DNA of 64,000 bases from Marinirhabdus sp963793275 (GCA_963793275.1 CAWBZL010000003.1:248001-312000); one strand, 5' to 3'; positions 33,300 through 42,515 are shown, counted from the first letter of the stretch. The notes: a model not told the origin generated them from the letters alone. Numbers and translations: made by a program.

Positions 33300-33755
33300 T
33301 TAGGGGATTAAATTTTTAGTGTCTCCACCATTTCTGGCAATGTCCCTTACTATAGAAGAAGAGATGTACGCGTATTCCGGGCTACAAATTAAAAAGACAC
33401 TATCTACACCATTTACTTTTTCATTGGCTTGTGCAATGGTCTGCTCGTAGGTAAAATCTGTTGTGTTGCGCAAACCCCTGAGGATACATTGAGCTTTTTC
33501 TTTTTTGCAAAAATCGGACGTAAGTCCTTCGTAAGATGTTACGATAATTTTTGAATTTCCTTTGAAGGCGGCTTCAATCTTAGTAATGCGCTCTTCCAGA
33601 TTCCACATATATTTTTTTTCAGCATTCACGCCAATAGCTATGATAATTTCATCAAAAAGAGGTAAAGCTCTTTCAATAATATCTACGTGTCCCAATGTAA
33701 TAGGATCAAAAGATCCCGGGAAAACAGCTCTGCGGATGTTGTTAGGAGGTGTCAA
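33300..33755 (-). CDS. coaD: Phosphopantetheine adenylyltransferase
   Basis: This is a 151-residue nucleotidyltransferase for the penultimate step of coenzyme A synthesis (4'-phosphopantetheine to dephospho-CoA). Motifs: AVFPGSFDPITLGHVDIIER, with TLGH as the HxGH-type ATP site, GVNAEKKYMW, and CILRGLRNTTDFTYEQTIAQ. It ends with SSSIVRDIARNGGD. No ATG exists in the right place: the frame opens at TTG 33753-33755 (MTPPNNIRRAVF) and the only nearby ATG codons, in the heptad repeat upstream, are out of frame or followed by stops. Start therefore uncertain. It follows ddl on the same strand. Confidence 0.95.
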   Translation of the reverse strand: MTPPNNIRRAVFPGSFDPITLGHVDIIERALPLFDEIIIAIGVNAEKKYMWNLEERITKIEAAFKGNSKIIVTSYEGLTSDFCKKEKAQCILRGLRNTTDFTYEQTIAQANEKVNGVDSVFLICSPEYAYISSSIVRDIARNGGDTKNLIP

Positions 33756-33766
33756 AGTATAAATTT

Positions 33767-33836
33767 CGTTATTCGTTATTCGTTATTCGTTATTCATCGC
33801 TCATCGCTCATAGTTCGTCGTTCGTCGTTCGTCGTT
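33767..33836. repeat. Ten tandem 7-bp units between ddl and coaD
   Basis: On the plus strand: CGTTATT x4, CATCGCT x2, CATAGTT x1, CGTCGTT x3, without any slip in register over 70 bases. It directly precedes coaD (minus strand) and fills most of the gap to ddl. It is the cleanest of several heptad-periodic tracts in the window. Confidence 0.9.
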
Positions 33837-33864
33837 CACAAAATGTGCTTCTAAGGTACAAAAG

Positions 33865-34857
33865 TTATTTTTGCAATGAGCTATGAGCAGCTTCCTCAAT
33901 TAAACTTCCAAAGAACGTGGTTAAGGTCATTCCTGCGTGTCGTACCTGTTTTGGGATAATACTTTCTTTGCTCAGCCCTGGTGTGGTGTTTATTTCAATA
34001 AAAAACGGTTCGCCTTTCTGGATAATAAACTCGCATCGTGTAATACCAGACATGTTTAAGAGGGCAAAAATTCGTTTCGTTTCGGTTTGTGCTTTTACTG
34101 TTTCTTCTTCTGAAATTCTGGCGGGTGTTATTTCCTGAGATTTACCTAAATATTTTGCTTCGTAGTCAAAAAAGTCGTTTTCTGAAACTATTTCAGTAGG
34201 CATTAATACGTGGATCTCTTCGTTCAGTTTATATGCACCTACCGAAACCTCTGTACCAACTAAAGCCGTTTCAATGAGTACTTCGGTATCTTCGGTAAAT
34301 GCTTTAGTAAGCGCGGATTCAAAATCTTCAAGAATAGTTACTTTGCTTACACCATAGCTGGAGCCAGCTCTATTTGGTTTTACAAAACAGGGGAGTCCTA
34401 CTTTTTTGATTATTTCGTCAACATCATAGTCAATTCCTTTATTTACATAATAAGAATTAGCACATTTTATTCCGAAGTTTTTTAATACTGTTAAACAGTC
34501 TCGCTTATTGAAGCTAAGCGCACTTTGGTAAAAACTTGGAGAGGTATGCTTCATTTTTAATAATTCCCAATAGGCCTGTAAAAGACCATCTTCACCCGGC
34601 GTTCCGTGAACTGTATTAAAGATAACGTCTGGAATTATTTTTTTTCCTTCGGCTATAAAACTAAAATCTCCTTTATCTATGGGAGACTTTGCGCCGTTTT
34701 GAGGAACATAAAACCAGCCCTCTTTTACAATATGAACTGCGAATACGTTGTAAACCGAAGAGTCCAATGCCTCACAAACCACTGCGCCGCTGTTAAGCGA
34801 AATTTGAAACTCGCTGGAATAGCCTCCCATAACAACAGCTATATTTTTTTTACCCAT
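33865..34857 (-). CDS. ddl: D-alanine--D-alanine ligase
   Basis: This is a 330-residue ATP-grasp enzyme that makes D-Ala-D-Ala for peptidoglycan. The N-terminal domain has IAVVMGGYSSEFQISLNSG; the central part VIFNTVHGTPGEDGLLQ; the ATP-grasp core GLPCFVKPNRAGSSYGVSKV; and the metal/substrate site CEFIIQKGEPFFIEINTTPG. Length is in range. It is divergent from the PASTA gene, with 98 bases between, and upstream of coaD. Confidence 0.97.
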   Translation of the reverse strand: MGKKNIAVVMGGYSSEFQISLNSGAVVCEALDSSVYNVFAVHIVKEGWFYVPQNGAKSPIDKGDFSFIAEGKKIIPDVIFNTVHGTPGEDGLLQAYWELLKMKHTSPSFYQSALSFNKRDCLTVLKNFGIKCANSYYVNKGIDYDVDEIIKKVGLPCFVKPNRAGSSYGVSKVTILEDFESALTKAFTEDTEVLIETALVGTEVSVGAYKLNEEIHVLMPTEIVSENDFFDYEAKYLGKSQEITPARISEEETVKAQTETKRIFALLNMSGITRCEFIIQKGEPFFIEINTTPGLSKESIIPKQVRHAGMTLTTFFGSLIEEAAHSSLQK

Positions 34858-34909
34858 ACCAAAGCCTTATTTAATGCGTTTATCAAAAATATAACTAATC
34901 GTATAAAAG

Positions 34910-34936
34910 TTGCTAACTTTAGGTTTGTTATTTTTG
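34910..34936 (+). promoter_or_regulatory. Promoter of the PASTA-rluD unit
   Basis: TTG at 34910-34912, a 16-base spacer (slightly short), then TATTTTTG at 34929-34936; the ATG follows 19 bases later. Confidence 0.6.
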
Positions 34937-34955
34937 TGCTCTAAACCCAAAGCGT

Positions 34956-35588
34956 ATGTCCTTTATAAAATATATCTTTTCCAAGGCTTTTGTTAAACAA
35001 CTACTGCTTGCCATTGTAGGGCTCATAGTTTTGGTGTTTATCGTGCTGTGGTGGCTAAAGAGTACTACAAACCACGGGCAAAAAATTGAAGTTCCTAATC
35101 TGGCAAAGCTTACCCTGAGCGATGTTGACAATGTTCTGGATGAAAACGACCTAAGATATGTTATTTTAGATTCGGCAAATTTTAATCCGGACTATCCGAA
35201 GTTTTCGGTTATTGAACAAATCCCGAAGGCGGGTAAGTTTGTAAAAGAAGATCGTAAAATTTATTTAACCTTAAATCCGTCCGGCTACCGAAAGGTAAAA
35301 ATCCCCAATGTAGTAGGAAAAACAAGACGCCAGGCAGAACCAACATTATTAGCCATGGGTTTTGAAATAGGAAAAGTAACTACAAAACCGCATATGAGTG
35401 ATCAGGTGCTGGAAATAAGACACGCAGGTTCTAAAATAGACCCAGATACCGAGCTTGAAATTACATCGGTCCTGGATCTTATTATAGGAGATGAGAGTTT
35501 GAGTAGAAATAATCGTGATTCTAGTGAAGAAGAATCTGAATCACCCAATAATAACAGCGAAGCACCCGAAGATGATGGCGGAAACTAA
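34956..35588 (+). CDS. PASTA-domain membrane protein
   Basis: This is a 210-residue protein with a short cytoplasmic N-terminus, one membrane helix (about 15-34) and two PASTA domains outside the cytoplasm: IEVPNLAKLTLSDVDNVL (about 44-110) and VKIPNVVGKTRRQAEPTL (about 113-180). The tail is acidic (DSSEEESESPNNNSEAPEDD). PASTA domains bind peptidoglycan fragments or muropeptides; here there is no kinase or transpeptidase domain attached. It overlaps rluD by 17 bases and is divergent from ddl, a cell-wall context that fits. Confidence 0.92.
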   Translation: MSFIKYIFSKAFVKQLLLAIVGLIVLVFIVLWWLKSTTNHGQKIEVPNLAKLTLSDVDNVLDENDLRYVILDSANFNPDYPKFSVIEQIPKAGKFVKEDRKIYLTLNPSGYRKVKIPNVVGKTRRQAEPTLLAMGFEIGKVTTKPHMSDQVLEIRHAGSKIDPDTELEITSVLDLIIGDESLSRNNRDSSEEESESPNNNSEAPEDDGGN

Positions 35589-36618
35589 CCAGAACGACGA
35601 AGAAACAGGTAACGACGATCTTTATGAACATTTCAGGTTTGTAGCAGACAAAGGGCAATCTCCTTTGCGCGTGGACAAATACCTAATGAATAAGATTGAG
35701 AATGCTACACGGAATAAAATTCAGAAAGCAGCCAAGGACGGGAATATTTACGTAAATGAAGCCGTAGTTAAGCAAAACTACAAAGTAAAGGCAAACGATG
35801 TGATTACTGTTATGTTTGAGCATCCTCCGTACGAATTACTCCTCACACCAGAAAATATCCCCATTAACATAGTGTATGAAGATGACGATCTACTTGTCAT
35901 AAACAAAGAGCCAGGCATGGTTGTGCATCCAGGGCACGGTAATTACAGTGGCACATTAATAAACGCGCTTACGTTTCATTTCGATAATTTACCGAACAAT
36001 AGCAGTAACCGACCGGGTTTGGTGCATAGAATAGATAAGGATACCAGTGGCTTGCTGGTTGTGGCAAAGACTGAAGAAGCGATGACGCACTTATCCCGGC
36101 AATTTTTCAAGAAAACTACGGAGCGTGAATATGTGGCGCTTGTTTGGGGAGATGTTAAGGATGATGAAGGTACCATAGAAGGGCACATAGGCAGGCACCC
36201 AAAAAACAGATTACAGAACACCGTATTTCTTGGCGAGGAAGCTGAAGAAAAAGGGAAAGCCGCAGTAACACATTATAAAGTGCTGGAACGTTTGGGATAT
36301 GTAACATTTATGAGTTGCAGGCTGGAAACGGGTCGTACGCACCAAATACGAGTACATCTAAAGCATATTGGCCACACGCTTTTTAATGATGAACGCTATG
36401 GCGGAGAAAAAATATTGAAGGGAACCACCTTTAGTAAATACAAGCAATTTGTAGATAACTGTTTTAAAGTGTTGCCAAGACAAGCACTGCACGCCAGAAC
36501 ATTAGGTTTTGAACATCCGGTGACGGCTCAGTTCCTAAAATTTGAAGCCCCTATACCCGAAGATATAGAGGCTTGTTTAGAAAAATGGCGAAGCTATTCT
36601 AAGCATGTAATAGAATAG
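35572..36618 (+). CDS. rluD: Ribosomal large-subunit pseudouridine synthase, RluD family
   Basis: This 348-residue enzyme has an N-terminal S4 RNA-binding domain (LRVDKYLMNKIENATRNKIQ, VKANDVITV) and a pseudouridine synthase domain. The catalytic Asp lies in GLVHRIDKDTSGLLVVAKT; a further conserved segment is CRLETGRTHQIRVHLKHIGH. The family isomerises uridines in 23S rRNA helix 69 (U1911/1915/1917 in E. coli). Two adjacent ATG codons (35572 and 35575) overlap the end of the PASTA gene, implying translational coupling; the longer frame from 35515 lies wholly inside that gene and is unlikely. Confidence 0.95.
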   Translation: MMAETNQNDEETGNDDLYEHFRFVADKGQSPLRVDKYLMNKIENATRNKIQKAAKDGNIYVNEAVVKQNYKVKANDVITVMFEHPPYELLLTPENIPINIVYEDDDLLVINKEPGMVVHPGHGNYSGTLINALTFHFDNLPNNSSNRPGLVHRIDKDTSGLLVVAKTEEAMTHLSRQFFKKTTEREYVALVWGDVKDDEGTIEGHIGRHPKNRLQNTVFLGEEAEEKGKAAVTHYKVLERLGYVTFMSCRLETGRTHQIRVHLKHIGHTLFNDERYGGEKILKGTTFSKYKQFVDNCFKVLPRQALHARTLGFEHPVTAQFLKFEAPIPEDIEACLEKWRSYSKHVIE

Positions 36619-36631
36619 CCAGCAATATGTG

Positions 36632-38386
36632 CTATTTTTTAATCCATTTAAAGATAGCTTTTTCTTGACCGTTTGATATCGTCACGAAATAGACTCCAGA
36701 CGAAAGGGTTTTGAAATCGTACTCTTTTAATTTATTAGTAAAAATATCTGTTTCTTCAGAAAAAATTACTTTTCCGTCCATACCAACTATGGTGATCTGA
36801 GCTTCTTGTAGCGTTCCGGTTGAATTAATATGAAGTATTCCAGATGAAGGATTTGGGCTAATGGATAACTGATTTGAAAATACATTCTCATTGATGCCTA
36901 ACACTTCTTCAACTTTTACCAAGCCGTCCCGGGTATTACTGCCTTTATATCCGTTACTTAGAATTTTATCTTCATCAAAGGGTACATTCAAATTATAAGA
37001 AGTAACATACGTAGAGTCTATGCCAGTACCAAAAGTTTGTGTGTAAGAATTTGCTGTAAGATCCAACATTCCGTCATTATCTACATCTCCCAGTACTGCT
37101 CCGTTTAAGAAGGTAAATCCTCTTGGTCTAAGCGGAAATCCATCAAGTTCTCCGCTTCCATCCAGCGAATATGCGTGAATATACCCATCTCCCTCCATAT
37201 CGGTGAGAGTACTTGAAAATACGATGTCATACACGTCGTCATTATTTATATCGGCAATACTAAGAACTCCTTCGTTACCACCATATTTTTCAATTGGAAA
37301 ATTATCTAAATTTTCGCCATCCGGATTTAATCCATATATAGTAGGGAGTGGCGTTCCGTCATTACTTGTGTTTCTATCTGCCATGAAGATATCGTAAGAT
37401 CCATCATCATCAAAATCTACTACTGTTGGTGGAGAATAAGTCCATCCTCCCAGGGCTATTGGCCAACCAGGGTAATAAGTAGCATCGCTCTTTAGAACGT
37501 AAAATCCCGGAGCATCTCCGTGGTTACTACCTACGATCTCTAAATTTTCATCCCCGTTTAAATCAACTAAAATAGGAGATTGGTACGAATATCTTCTATC
37601 CGCACTAAAAAATGGAAATCCTGAAAGCAAATTTCCATCCACATCATACGCATATAAACCTGTTGAGGAAGTTGCAATAACTACATCCTGATCTCCATCA
37701 TTGTCAATATCTCCTACAGAGGGTGTAAAGGCCGGAGTTGCATCAAATTGTACTGGCCAGTTAGAATTTATAGGGGTGCCATCCATTTTAATTGCGTGCA
37801 CAAATCCAACCGATCCGCTTTCCCGTTCACAACTTATAATGTCTAAAGTCCCGTCACTGTCTACATCTGCAAACACTGGTGCATTAATCATCCAGTTATC
37901 ACCAAAGTTAAGTGGCCAGCCAGGAAGGTCGTTTCCGGTATTATCCATTAAGTAAATTCTCCCCACAGTTGTTGGATATCCCGTATTTACCGCGATTTCT
38001 ACTACGCCATCATTGTCTAAATCTCCTACAGTTGGAGGGAGTAGAATAGGTCCTTCTACGGTTTTTTGCCAAAGAATATTTCCAGCACCGTCAAGGACAA
38101 AAAGTTCGGTGTCTATTCCATATAATATTTCAGATATACCATCATTATCAATATCGGATATGGTAACACCACGAGAATTTTTAATAGCCGGATTCGCGGG
38201 GCGTCCAAATTTAAAAAGTCTCTCTTCAGCTTGTCTGTTGGAAGAATTCGAAATGGCTGGAAGAATTACATTTTCAACTGAAATGCTACCATCTTCGGAG
38301 AGTGTGGCTTTCTTACCGTTTTCGGTTTGAGCTGTTAAGCTAATCGAGGCTATTAGAAATAGGCCTATAAGTACATGTTTTTTCAT
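36632..38386 (-). CDS. FG-GAP/VCBS-repeat protein with T9SS type A sorting domain
   Basis: This 584-residue secreted protein has signal peptide MKKHVLIGLFLIASISLTAQ. It contains eight FG-GAP-like repeats with calcium-binding loops (DIDNDGISEILYG, DLDNDGVVEIAVN, DVDSDGTLDIIS, DIDNDGDQDVVIA, DLNGDENLEIVG, DFDDDGSYDIF, DINNDDVYDIVF, DVDNDGMLDLTA), consistent with a seven- or eight-bladed integrin-like propeller. The C-terminus (LSISPNPSSGILHINS, GVYFVTISNGQEKAIFKWI) is a type A T9SS sorting domain. A role in binding or adhesion is an inference. It is convergent with rluD with a 13-base gap. Confidence 0.9.
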   Translation of the reverse strand: MKKHVLIGLFLIASISLTAQTENGKKATLSEDGSISVENVILPAISNSSNRQAEERLFKFGRPANPAIKNSRGVTISDIDNDGISEILYGIDTELFVLDGAGNILWQKTVEGPILLPPTVGDLDNDGVVEIAVNTGYPTTVGRIYLMDNTGNDLPGWPLNFGDNWMINAPVFADVDSDGTLDIISCERESGSVGFVHAIKMDGTPINSNWPVQFDATPAFTPSVGDIDNDGDQDVVIATSSTGLYAYDVDGNLLSGFPFFSADRRYSYQSPILVDLNGDENLEIVGSNHGDAPGFYVLKSDATYYPGWPIALGGWTYSPPTVVDFDDDGSYDIFMADRNTSNDGTPLPTIYGLNPDGENLDNFPIEKYGGNEGVLSIADINNDDVYDIVFSSTLTDMEGDGYIHAYSLDGSGELDGFPLRPRGFTFLNGAVLGDVDNDGMLDLTANSYTQTFGTGIDSTYVTSYNLNVPFDEDKILSNGYKGSNTRDGLVKVEEVLGINENVFSNQLSISPNPSSGILHINSTGTLQEAQITIVGMDGKVIFSEETDIFTNKLKEYDFKTLSSGVYFVTISNGQEKAIFKWIKK

Positions 38387-38543
38387 AAATAAGTTTTTAT
38401 TAAAAGTAAATTATTAGGGATTTTTAGGTAGTTAATAAAACCTTAATTAACGTTTGTAAGAAAATTAAAAAGGATTTAAAAGAGCTTTTTATATGTTTTT
38501 TGAATCACATAATTTCATTTATTTTTACTGAAAAGAAAAGCAT

Positions 38544-39305
38544 ATGAAAATAGTAGTATCTCCCGCAAAATCACTCGATTTAGAAACTAAATTACCTACC
38601 ACGAGAGGCACACAACCAACATTTTTAGCTGAAGCTGAAACGCTAAATAATACATTAGAACGAAAGTCAAAAAAAGCAATTAGTGAATTAATGAGCATTA
38701 GCGATACGCTAGCCGATCTTAATTATCAGCGTTATAAAGACTTTGAAACACCATTTACCAAAAAGAATTCACGTCCGGCAGTATATACCTTTGCGGGCGA
38801 TGTGTACCAAGGTCTGGATGCTTACACCATTCCTGAAAATAAAATTGATTTACTGAATGATACCTTAAGAATTTTAAGTGGCATGTACGGTGTGTTAAAG
38901 CCTTTGGATTTAATGCAACCCTACCGTTTGGAAATGGGAACCAGTTTAAAAATAAACCGAAAGAACAATCTCTATGAGTTTTGGGGCGATTCTGTTACCA
39001 ATTTTTTAAACGAAGAGTTAGAGGAAGATGAAATTTTATTGAATCTCGCCAGCCAGGAATATTTTAAAGTGACTAACCCTAAAAAGATTAAAGTGCCCGT
39101 GATTTCCCCGGTTTTCAAAGACTTTAAAAACGGAAAGCTGAAAATTATTTCCTTCTTCGCTAAAAAAGCAAGAGGAAGTATGGCGCGTTACGTTATTGAT
39201 AACGATACAAAAACACTACGAGGGTTAAAAGGTTTCGACTACGATGGTTACGGATATAGCGAACAACATACGGAGAAAGAGAATGAGCCCGTATTTATTA
39301 GATAA
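38544..39305 (+). CDS. yaaA: Peroxide stress protein YaaA (DUF328)
   Basis: This is a 253-residue cytoplasmic protein of the YaaA/UPF0246 family. Family segments: MKIVVSPAKSLDLETKLP, FAGDVYQGLDAYTI, RILSGMYGVLKPLDLMQPYR, NLASQEYFKV and a C-terminal FFAKKARGSMARYVIDN. E. coli YaaA lowers free iron during hydrogen peroxide stress and binds DNA. Length typical. It is a single gene divergent from the FG-GAP protein and convergent with lptB. Confidence 0.95.
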   Translation: MKIVVSPAKSLDLETKLPTTRGTQPTFLAEAETLNNTLERKSKKAISELMSISDTLADLNYQRYKDFETPFTKKNSRPAVYTFAGDVYQGLDAYTIPENKIDLLNDTLRILSGMYGVLKPLDLMQPYRLEMGTSLKINRKNNLYEFWGDSVTNFLNEELEEDEILLNLASQEYFKVTNPKKIKVPVISPVFKDFKNGKLKIISFFAKKARGSMARYVIDNDTKTLRGLKGFDYDGYGYSEQHTEKENEPVFIR

Positions 39306-39325
39306 TTTCTAAGAAGAGCTGTATT

Positions 39326-40066
39326 TTAAAATTCCAGTTTTTTCTTTCGAAGCTCAAAGTTCTGTCCCAGATAAACTTTACGAACCATTTCGTCACTGGC
39401 CAGTTCTTCCGGTTCTCCGTGCTTTAGGATGCTTCCTTCAAACATAAGGTAGGTTCTATCGGTAATGGCGAGCGTTTCCTGTACGTTATGATCTGTTATT
39501 AAAATACCTATGTTTTTGTCTTTAAGCTGTGCCACTATGCGCTGGATATCCTCTACCGCAACAGGATCTACTCCTGCAAAGGGCTCATCCAGTAATATGA
39601 AATGAGGATCTGTTGCCAGAGCGCGGGCAATTTCGGTACGGCGGCGTTCCCCACCACTTAATAGATCGCCTCTACTTTTTCGAATGTGTCCCAACCCAAA
39701 TTCCTCTATCAGCGTTTCCATTTTCATATGTTGCTCTTTTTTGGAGAGCTTAGTGAGTTGTAATACACTTAAAATATTGTCTTCAATACTCAGTTTTCTG
39801 AAAACGGAAGCTTCCTGTGCCAAATAACCAATCCCATTTTGTGCACGTTTATACATGGGGAATTTGGTGATTTCGGTACCTTCCAGATAAATATTACCTC
39901 CGTTGGGTTTTATAAGGCCTACAATCATATAAAAAGAAGTTGTTTTTCCTGCTCCGTTAGGACCTAACAGCCCTACAATTTCGCCCTGGTTCACTTCCAC
40001 AGTGATCCCTTTAACTACCTTTCGGCCTTTGTAGGATTTTATAAGATTTTCGGCTTTTAGTTTCAT
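39326..40066 (-). CDS. lptB: LPS export ABC transporter ATPase LptB
   Basis: This is a 246-residue cytoplasmic ATPase that powers lipopolysaccharide extraction with LptF/LptG. Walker A GPNGAGKTT (residues 35-43), Q-loop LAQEASVF, ABC signature LLSGGERRRTEIARAL, Walker B FILLDEPFAGVDP and the H-loop TDHNVQET are all intact. The order and length match LptB. It is the last gene of the kdsD-tatC-AhpD-like-lptB unit. Its likely permease partner is the LptF/G gene at 55.9 kb. Confidence 0.96.
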   Translation of the reverse strand: MKLKAENLIKSYKGRKVVKGITVEVNQGEIVGLLGPNGAGKTTSFYMIVGLIKPNGGNIYLEGTEITKFPMYKRAQNGIGYLAQEASVFRKLSIEDNILSVLQLTKLSKKEQHMKMETLIEEFGLGHIRKSRGDLLSGGERRRTEIARALATDPHFILLDEPFAGVDPVAVEDIQRIVAQLKDKNIGILITDHNVQETLAITDRTYLMFEGSILKHGEPEELASDEMVRKVYLGQNFELRKKKLEF

Positions 40067-40175
40067 GTTTATGGCCCGTAAATGCGGGTAGCTTTATTTT
40101 CCGCGAAAGCGAAAATAGATTTATTAGTACATATCCAGAACGTTAAAAATACAGCTAAATTTTCCGAAGTAAAAA

Positions 40176-40529
40176 TTAAGAATGCTGTTGCTCTAGTGCT
40201 TCCCAGTATTCGTAGGCTCTGCGTAAATGAGGAATTACAATCGTACCGCCAATAAGTAGCGAAATACTCATTGCTTCTACCACTTCTTCTTTAGAAATCT
40301 TAAGGGTATAACAGGCTTCCAGGTGGTAGCGAACGCAATCGTCACACCTAAGAACAAGACTGTTTCCCAATCCTAAAAGCTCCTTTGTTTTCTTTGGAAG
40401 CACGCCTTCAGAAAATGCGTTGGTGTCCAGATTAAAGATTCTTTTTAAGATTTTGTTATTATCCTCCAAAAGCTTTTCGTTCATTTTGGAACGATAGGCG
40501 TTAAACTCTTCAACTATATTATTTGCCAT
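40176..40529 (-). CDS. Carboxymuconolactone decarboxylase-like (AhpD fold) protein
   Basis: This is a 117-residue all-alpha protein. It carries the AhpD-type active-site motif CDDCVRYH (Cys-x2-Cys-x3-His) at about residues 59-66, preceded by KTKELLGLGNSLVLR and followed by SKEEVVEAMSISLLIGG. The redox Cys pair suggests a thiol peroxidase or disulphide reductase function and not a true decarboxylase. It overlaps the end of tatC by 11 bases; association with tatC and lptB is common in Flavobacteriia, for no known reason. Confidence 0.9.
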   Translation of the reverse strand: MANNIVEEFNAYRSKMNEKLLEDNNKILKRIFNLDTNAFSEGVLPKKTKELLGLGNSLVLRCDDCVRYHLEACYTLKISKEEVVEAMSISLLIGGTIVIPHLRRAYEYWEALEQQHS

Positions 40530-41355
40530 GGGTTTTCATTCTTTTTTTCTGGTTACGAACCACCACTTTTGAAATGATGATGCTTATTTCGTATAAAATT
40601 AAAACAGGTACCGCTACAATTACCTGACTGGCAATATCCGGAGGTGTAATAATTGCTGAAAGTAATAAAACTCCAACAAGCGCAAATTTGCGGTATTTTT
40701 TAAGCCAGTCTGGTGTTACCAATCCTACTTTAGTGAGAAAATAAATAACTATAGGTAGTTCAAAAATAAGACCGCTGGCAATAACCGAAGTACGTACTAA
40801 AGCTATATAACTACTTAAATCGAAGTCGTTAAAAACAGCATCACTTACTTTATAACTTCCTAAAAAGTTAATGGTGAGTGGTGTTACTACATAATAACCA
40901 AAGCACACGCCAATGAAGAATAACAGCGACGATACAATGATAAAACCGCGACTGTTTCTGCGTTCATTTTTACGTAATCCAGGGCTTACAAACTTCCAGA
41001 ATTCATATAAAATATAAGGAAACGCTACGATAAAACCTGCAGTGATAGAAGTCCAAATATGTGCCGAAAATTGCCCGGCTGGTGTTCTACTTTGTATTCT
41101 AAAACTTTCCTCCTTAAAACAGAAACTTTCTTCAAATCCTAACTGGGTTGCTGCTCTGCATAATAATTTATAGGTAGGGAAGTCTGGATTTTTAGGCCCT
41201 AAAAGAAGTACATCGAAAATAAATTCTTTCGCTATAAAGGCAACTGTAGCAACTACTACTACTGCGATTGTGCAACGTATTAAGTGCCATCGAAGTTCTT
41301 CCAGATGATCCAGAAAAGACATTTCTTTTTCTATGCTTCCTAGTTTTTTGGTCAT
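40519..41355 (-). CDS. tatC: Sec-independent translocase subunit TatC
   Basis: This 278-residue inner-membrane protein has six hydrophobic helices and is the twin-arginine signal receptor of the Tat system. Conserved features: EMSFLDHLEELRWHLIR at the cytoplasmic N-terminus, with the essential Glu; AFPYILYEFWKFVSPGLRKNE after helix 2; and a C-terminal ITPPDIASQVIVAVP. The first periplasmic loop has an extra Cys-containing insert (YKLLCRAATQ to FCFKEES) of about 30 residues, common in this phylum. It overlaps kdsD by one base. tatA is not in the window. Confidence 0.96.
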   Translation of the reverse strand: MTKKLGSIEKEMSFLDHLEELRWHLIRCTIAVVVVATVAFIAKEFIFDVLLLGPKNPDFPTYKLLCRAATQLGFEESFCFKEESFRIQSRTPAGQFSAHIWTSITAGFIVAFPYILYEFWKFVSPGLRKNERRNSRGFIIVSSLLFFIGVCFGYYVVTPLTINFLGSYKVSDAVFNDFDLSSYIALVRTSVIASGLIFELPIVIYFLTKVGLVTPDWLKKYRKFALVGVLLLSAIITPPDIASQVIVAVPVLILYEISIIISKVVVRNQKKRMKTHGK

Positions 41356-42320
41356 TAAATAATGCCTTCTTTGGTTAGGTTATGGATGTGTACTACGCCG
41401 CAGTATTTCCCATTTTCTTCGGCTAAAATTTGAGTAATACCATTTTTGTCCATAATTTCCATAGCTTCTACCGCCATGGCATCATTATCAATTTTTTTTG
41501 GGTTTGCGGTCATAATATCTTTTGCCGTTAACCCTTTAATGCTATCTTCTTTGGTGAGCATCCTACGTAGGTCACCATCTGTAATGATACCTACTATTTT
41601 GTCATTTTCCACGACAGCAGTTACTCCCAGTAATTTTTCAGAAATTTCAACAATTACGTTTTTCACGTCTGTATCAGGAGTTACCTGCGGCTGCGCGTTC
41701 AAGGAAGTTAAGTCACTCACGCGTAAATATAATTTTTTTCCCAAAGAGCCACCCGGGTGGAAACGTGCAAAATCTTTGCTTGAAAACCCACGTAAATCCA
41801 GTAACGCCATCGCTAAAGCATCACCAATAACCAGTTGTGCAGTTGTGCTTGTTGTTGGGGCTAAGTTGTTTGGGCAAGCCTCTTTTTCGGCATAGGCGTG
41901 CATCACAAAATTAGATTGAATGCCCAGGAAAGATGCTCTGTTAGATGTAATTGCGATTAATGTATTGCCTCTGCTTTTAATAAGGGGAACCAACACTTTA
42001 ATTTCGGGTGTATTTCCACTTTTGGAAATACAAATCACAATATCGTCTGCTAATATGGTTCCTAAATCTCCGTGAATGGCATCTGCAGCGTGCATAAACA
42101 AGGCGGGTGTTCCTGTAGAGTTTAGGGTCGCTACAATCTTGGTGGCAATATTGGCACTTTTTCCAATACCAGTAATAACAACCCGGCCTTTGGAGTTGTA
42201 AATAGTTTCAACTGCTTCGGCAAATTCTTCGTCTACTAACTGTGCTAAGTACATAATAGCCTTGCTTTCAGTTTCAATGGTTTGCTTGGCAACGGATATA
42301 ATCTGTGAGGTTCTATTCAA
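41355..42320 (-). CDS. kdsD: Arabinose-5-phosphate isomerase, KdsD/KpsF family
   Basis: This 321-residue enzyme has an SIS sugar-isomerase domain (about 1-190; GRVVITGIGKSANIATKIV, SKSGNTPEIKVLVP) and two C-terminal CBS domains (about 205-320). It interconverts ribulose 5-phosphate and arabinose 5-phosphate, the first step of Kdo for LPS. The SIS active-site residues in FHPGGSLGK are present. It is the first gene of the unit with tatC, the AhpD-like gene and lptB, and is divergent from recQ. Its leader is about 120 bases long. Confidence 0.94.
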   Translation of the reverse strand: MNRTSQIISVAKQTIETESKAIMYLAQLVDEEFAEAVETIYNSKGRVVITGIGKSANIATKIVATLNSTGTPALFMHAADAIHGDLGTILADDIVICISKSGNTPEIKVLVPLIKSRGNTLIAITSNRASFLGIQSNFVMHAYAEKEACPNNLAPTTSTTAQLVIGDALAMALLDLRGFSSKDFARFHPGGSLGKKLYLRVSDLTSLNAQPQVTPDTDVKNVIVEISEKLLGVTAVVENDKIVGIITDGDLRRMLTKEDSIKGLTAKDIMTANPKKIDNDAMAVEAMEIMDKNGITQILAEENGKYCGVVHIHNLTKEGII

Positions 42321-42442
42321 AATTTGCTCATTAATAAGTTTGCAACTGTTTCAGAAATTAGTATATTTAATAAGTGAAAGGGAAAAAATTCCCGTGTACT
42401 CACAATATACACGTAAAAAATACAGTTTTACGATACTGGATG

Positions 42443-42473
42443 CAAAATTACGATTGTTCCCCTGTATATACAA
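42443..42473 (-). promoter_or_regulatory. kdsD operon promoter (TTG, N20, TAATTTTG)
   Basis: On the minus strand, TTG (42471-42473), 20 bases, then TAATTTTG (42443-42450): a complete consensus. It lies in the recQ-kdsD divergent spacer. Confidence 0.65.
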
Positions 42474-42515
42474 TTTTAATTAACATCAATACATAACATT
42501 TATAATAAAACCAGC

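Noticed and set aside
33767..33836. Short array as a possible CRISPR
   Set aside because: Units are 7 bases with no spacers, and no cas genes are present.
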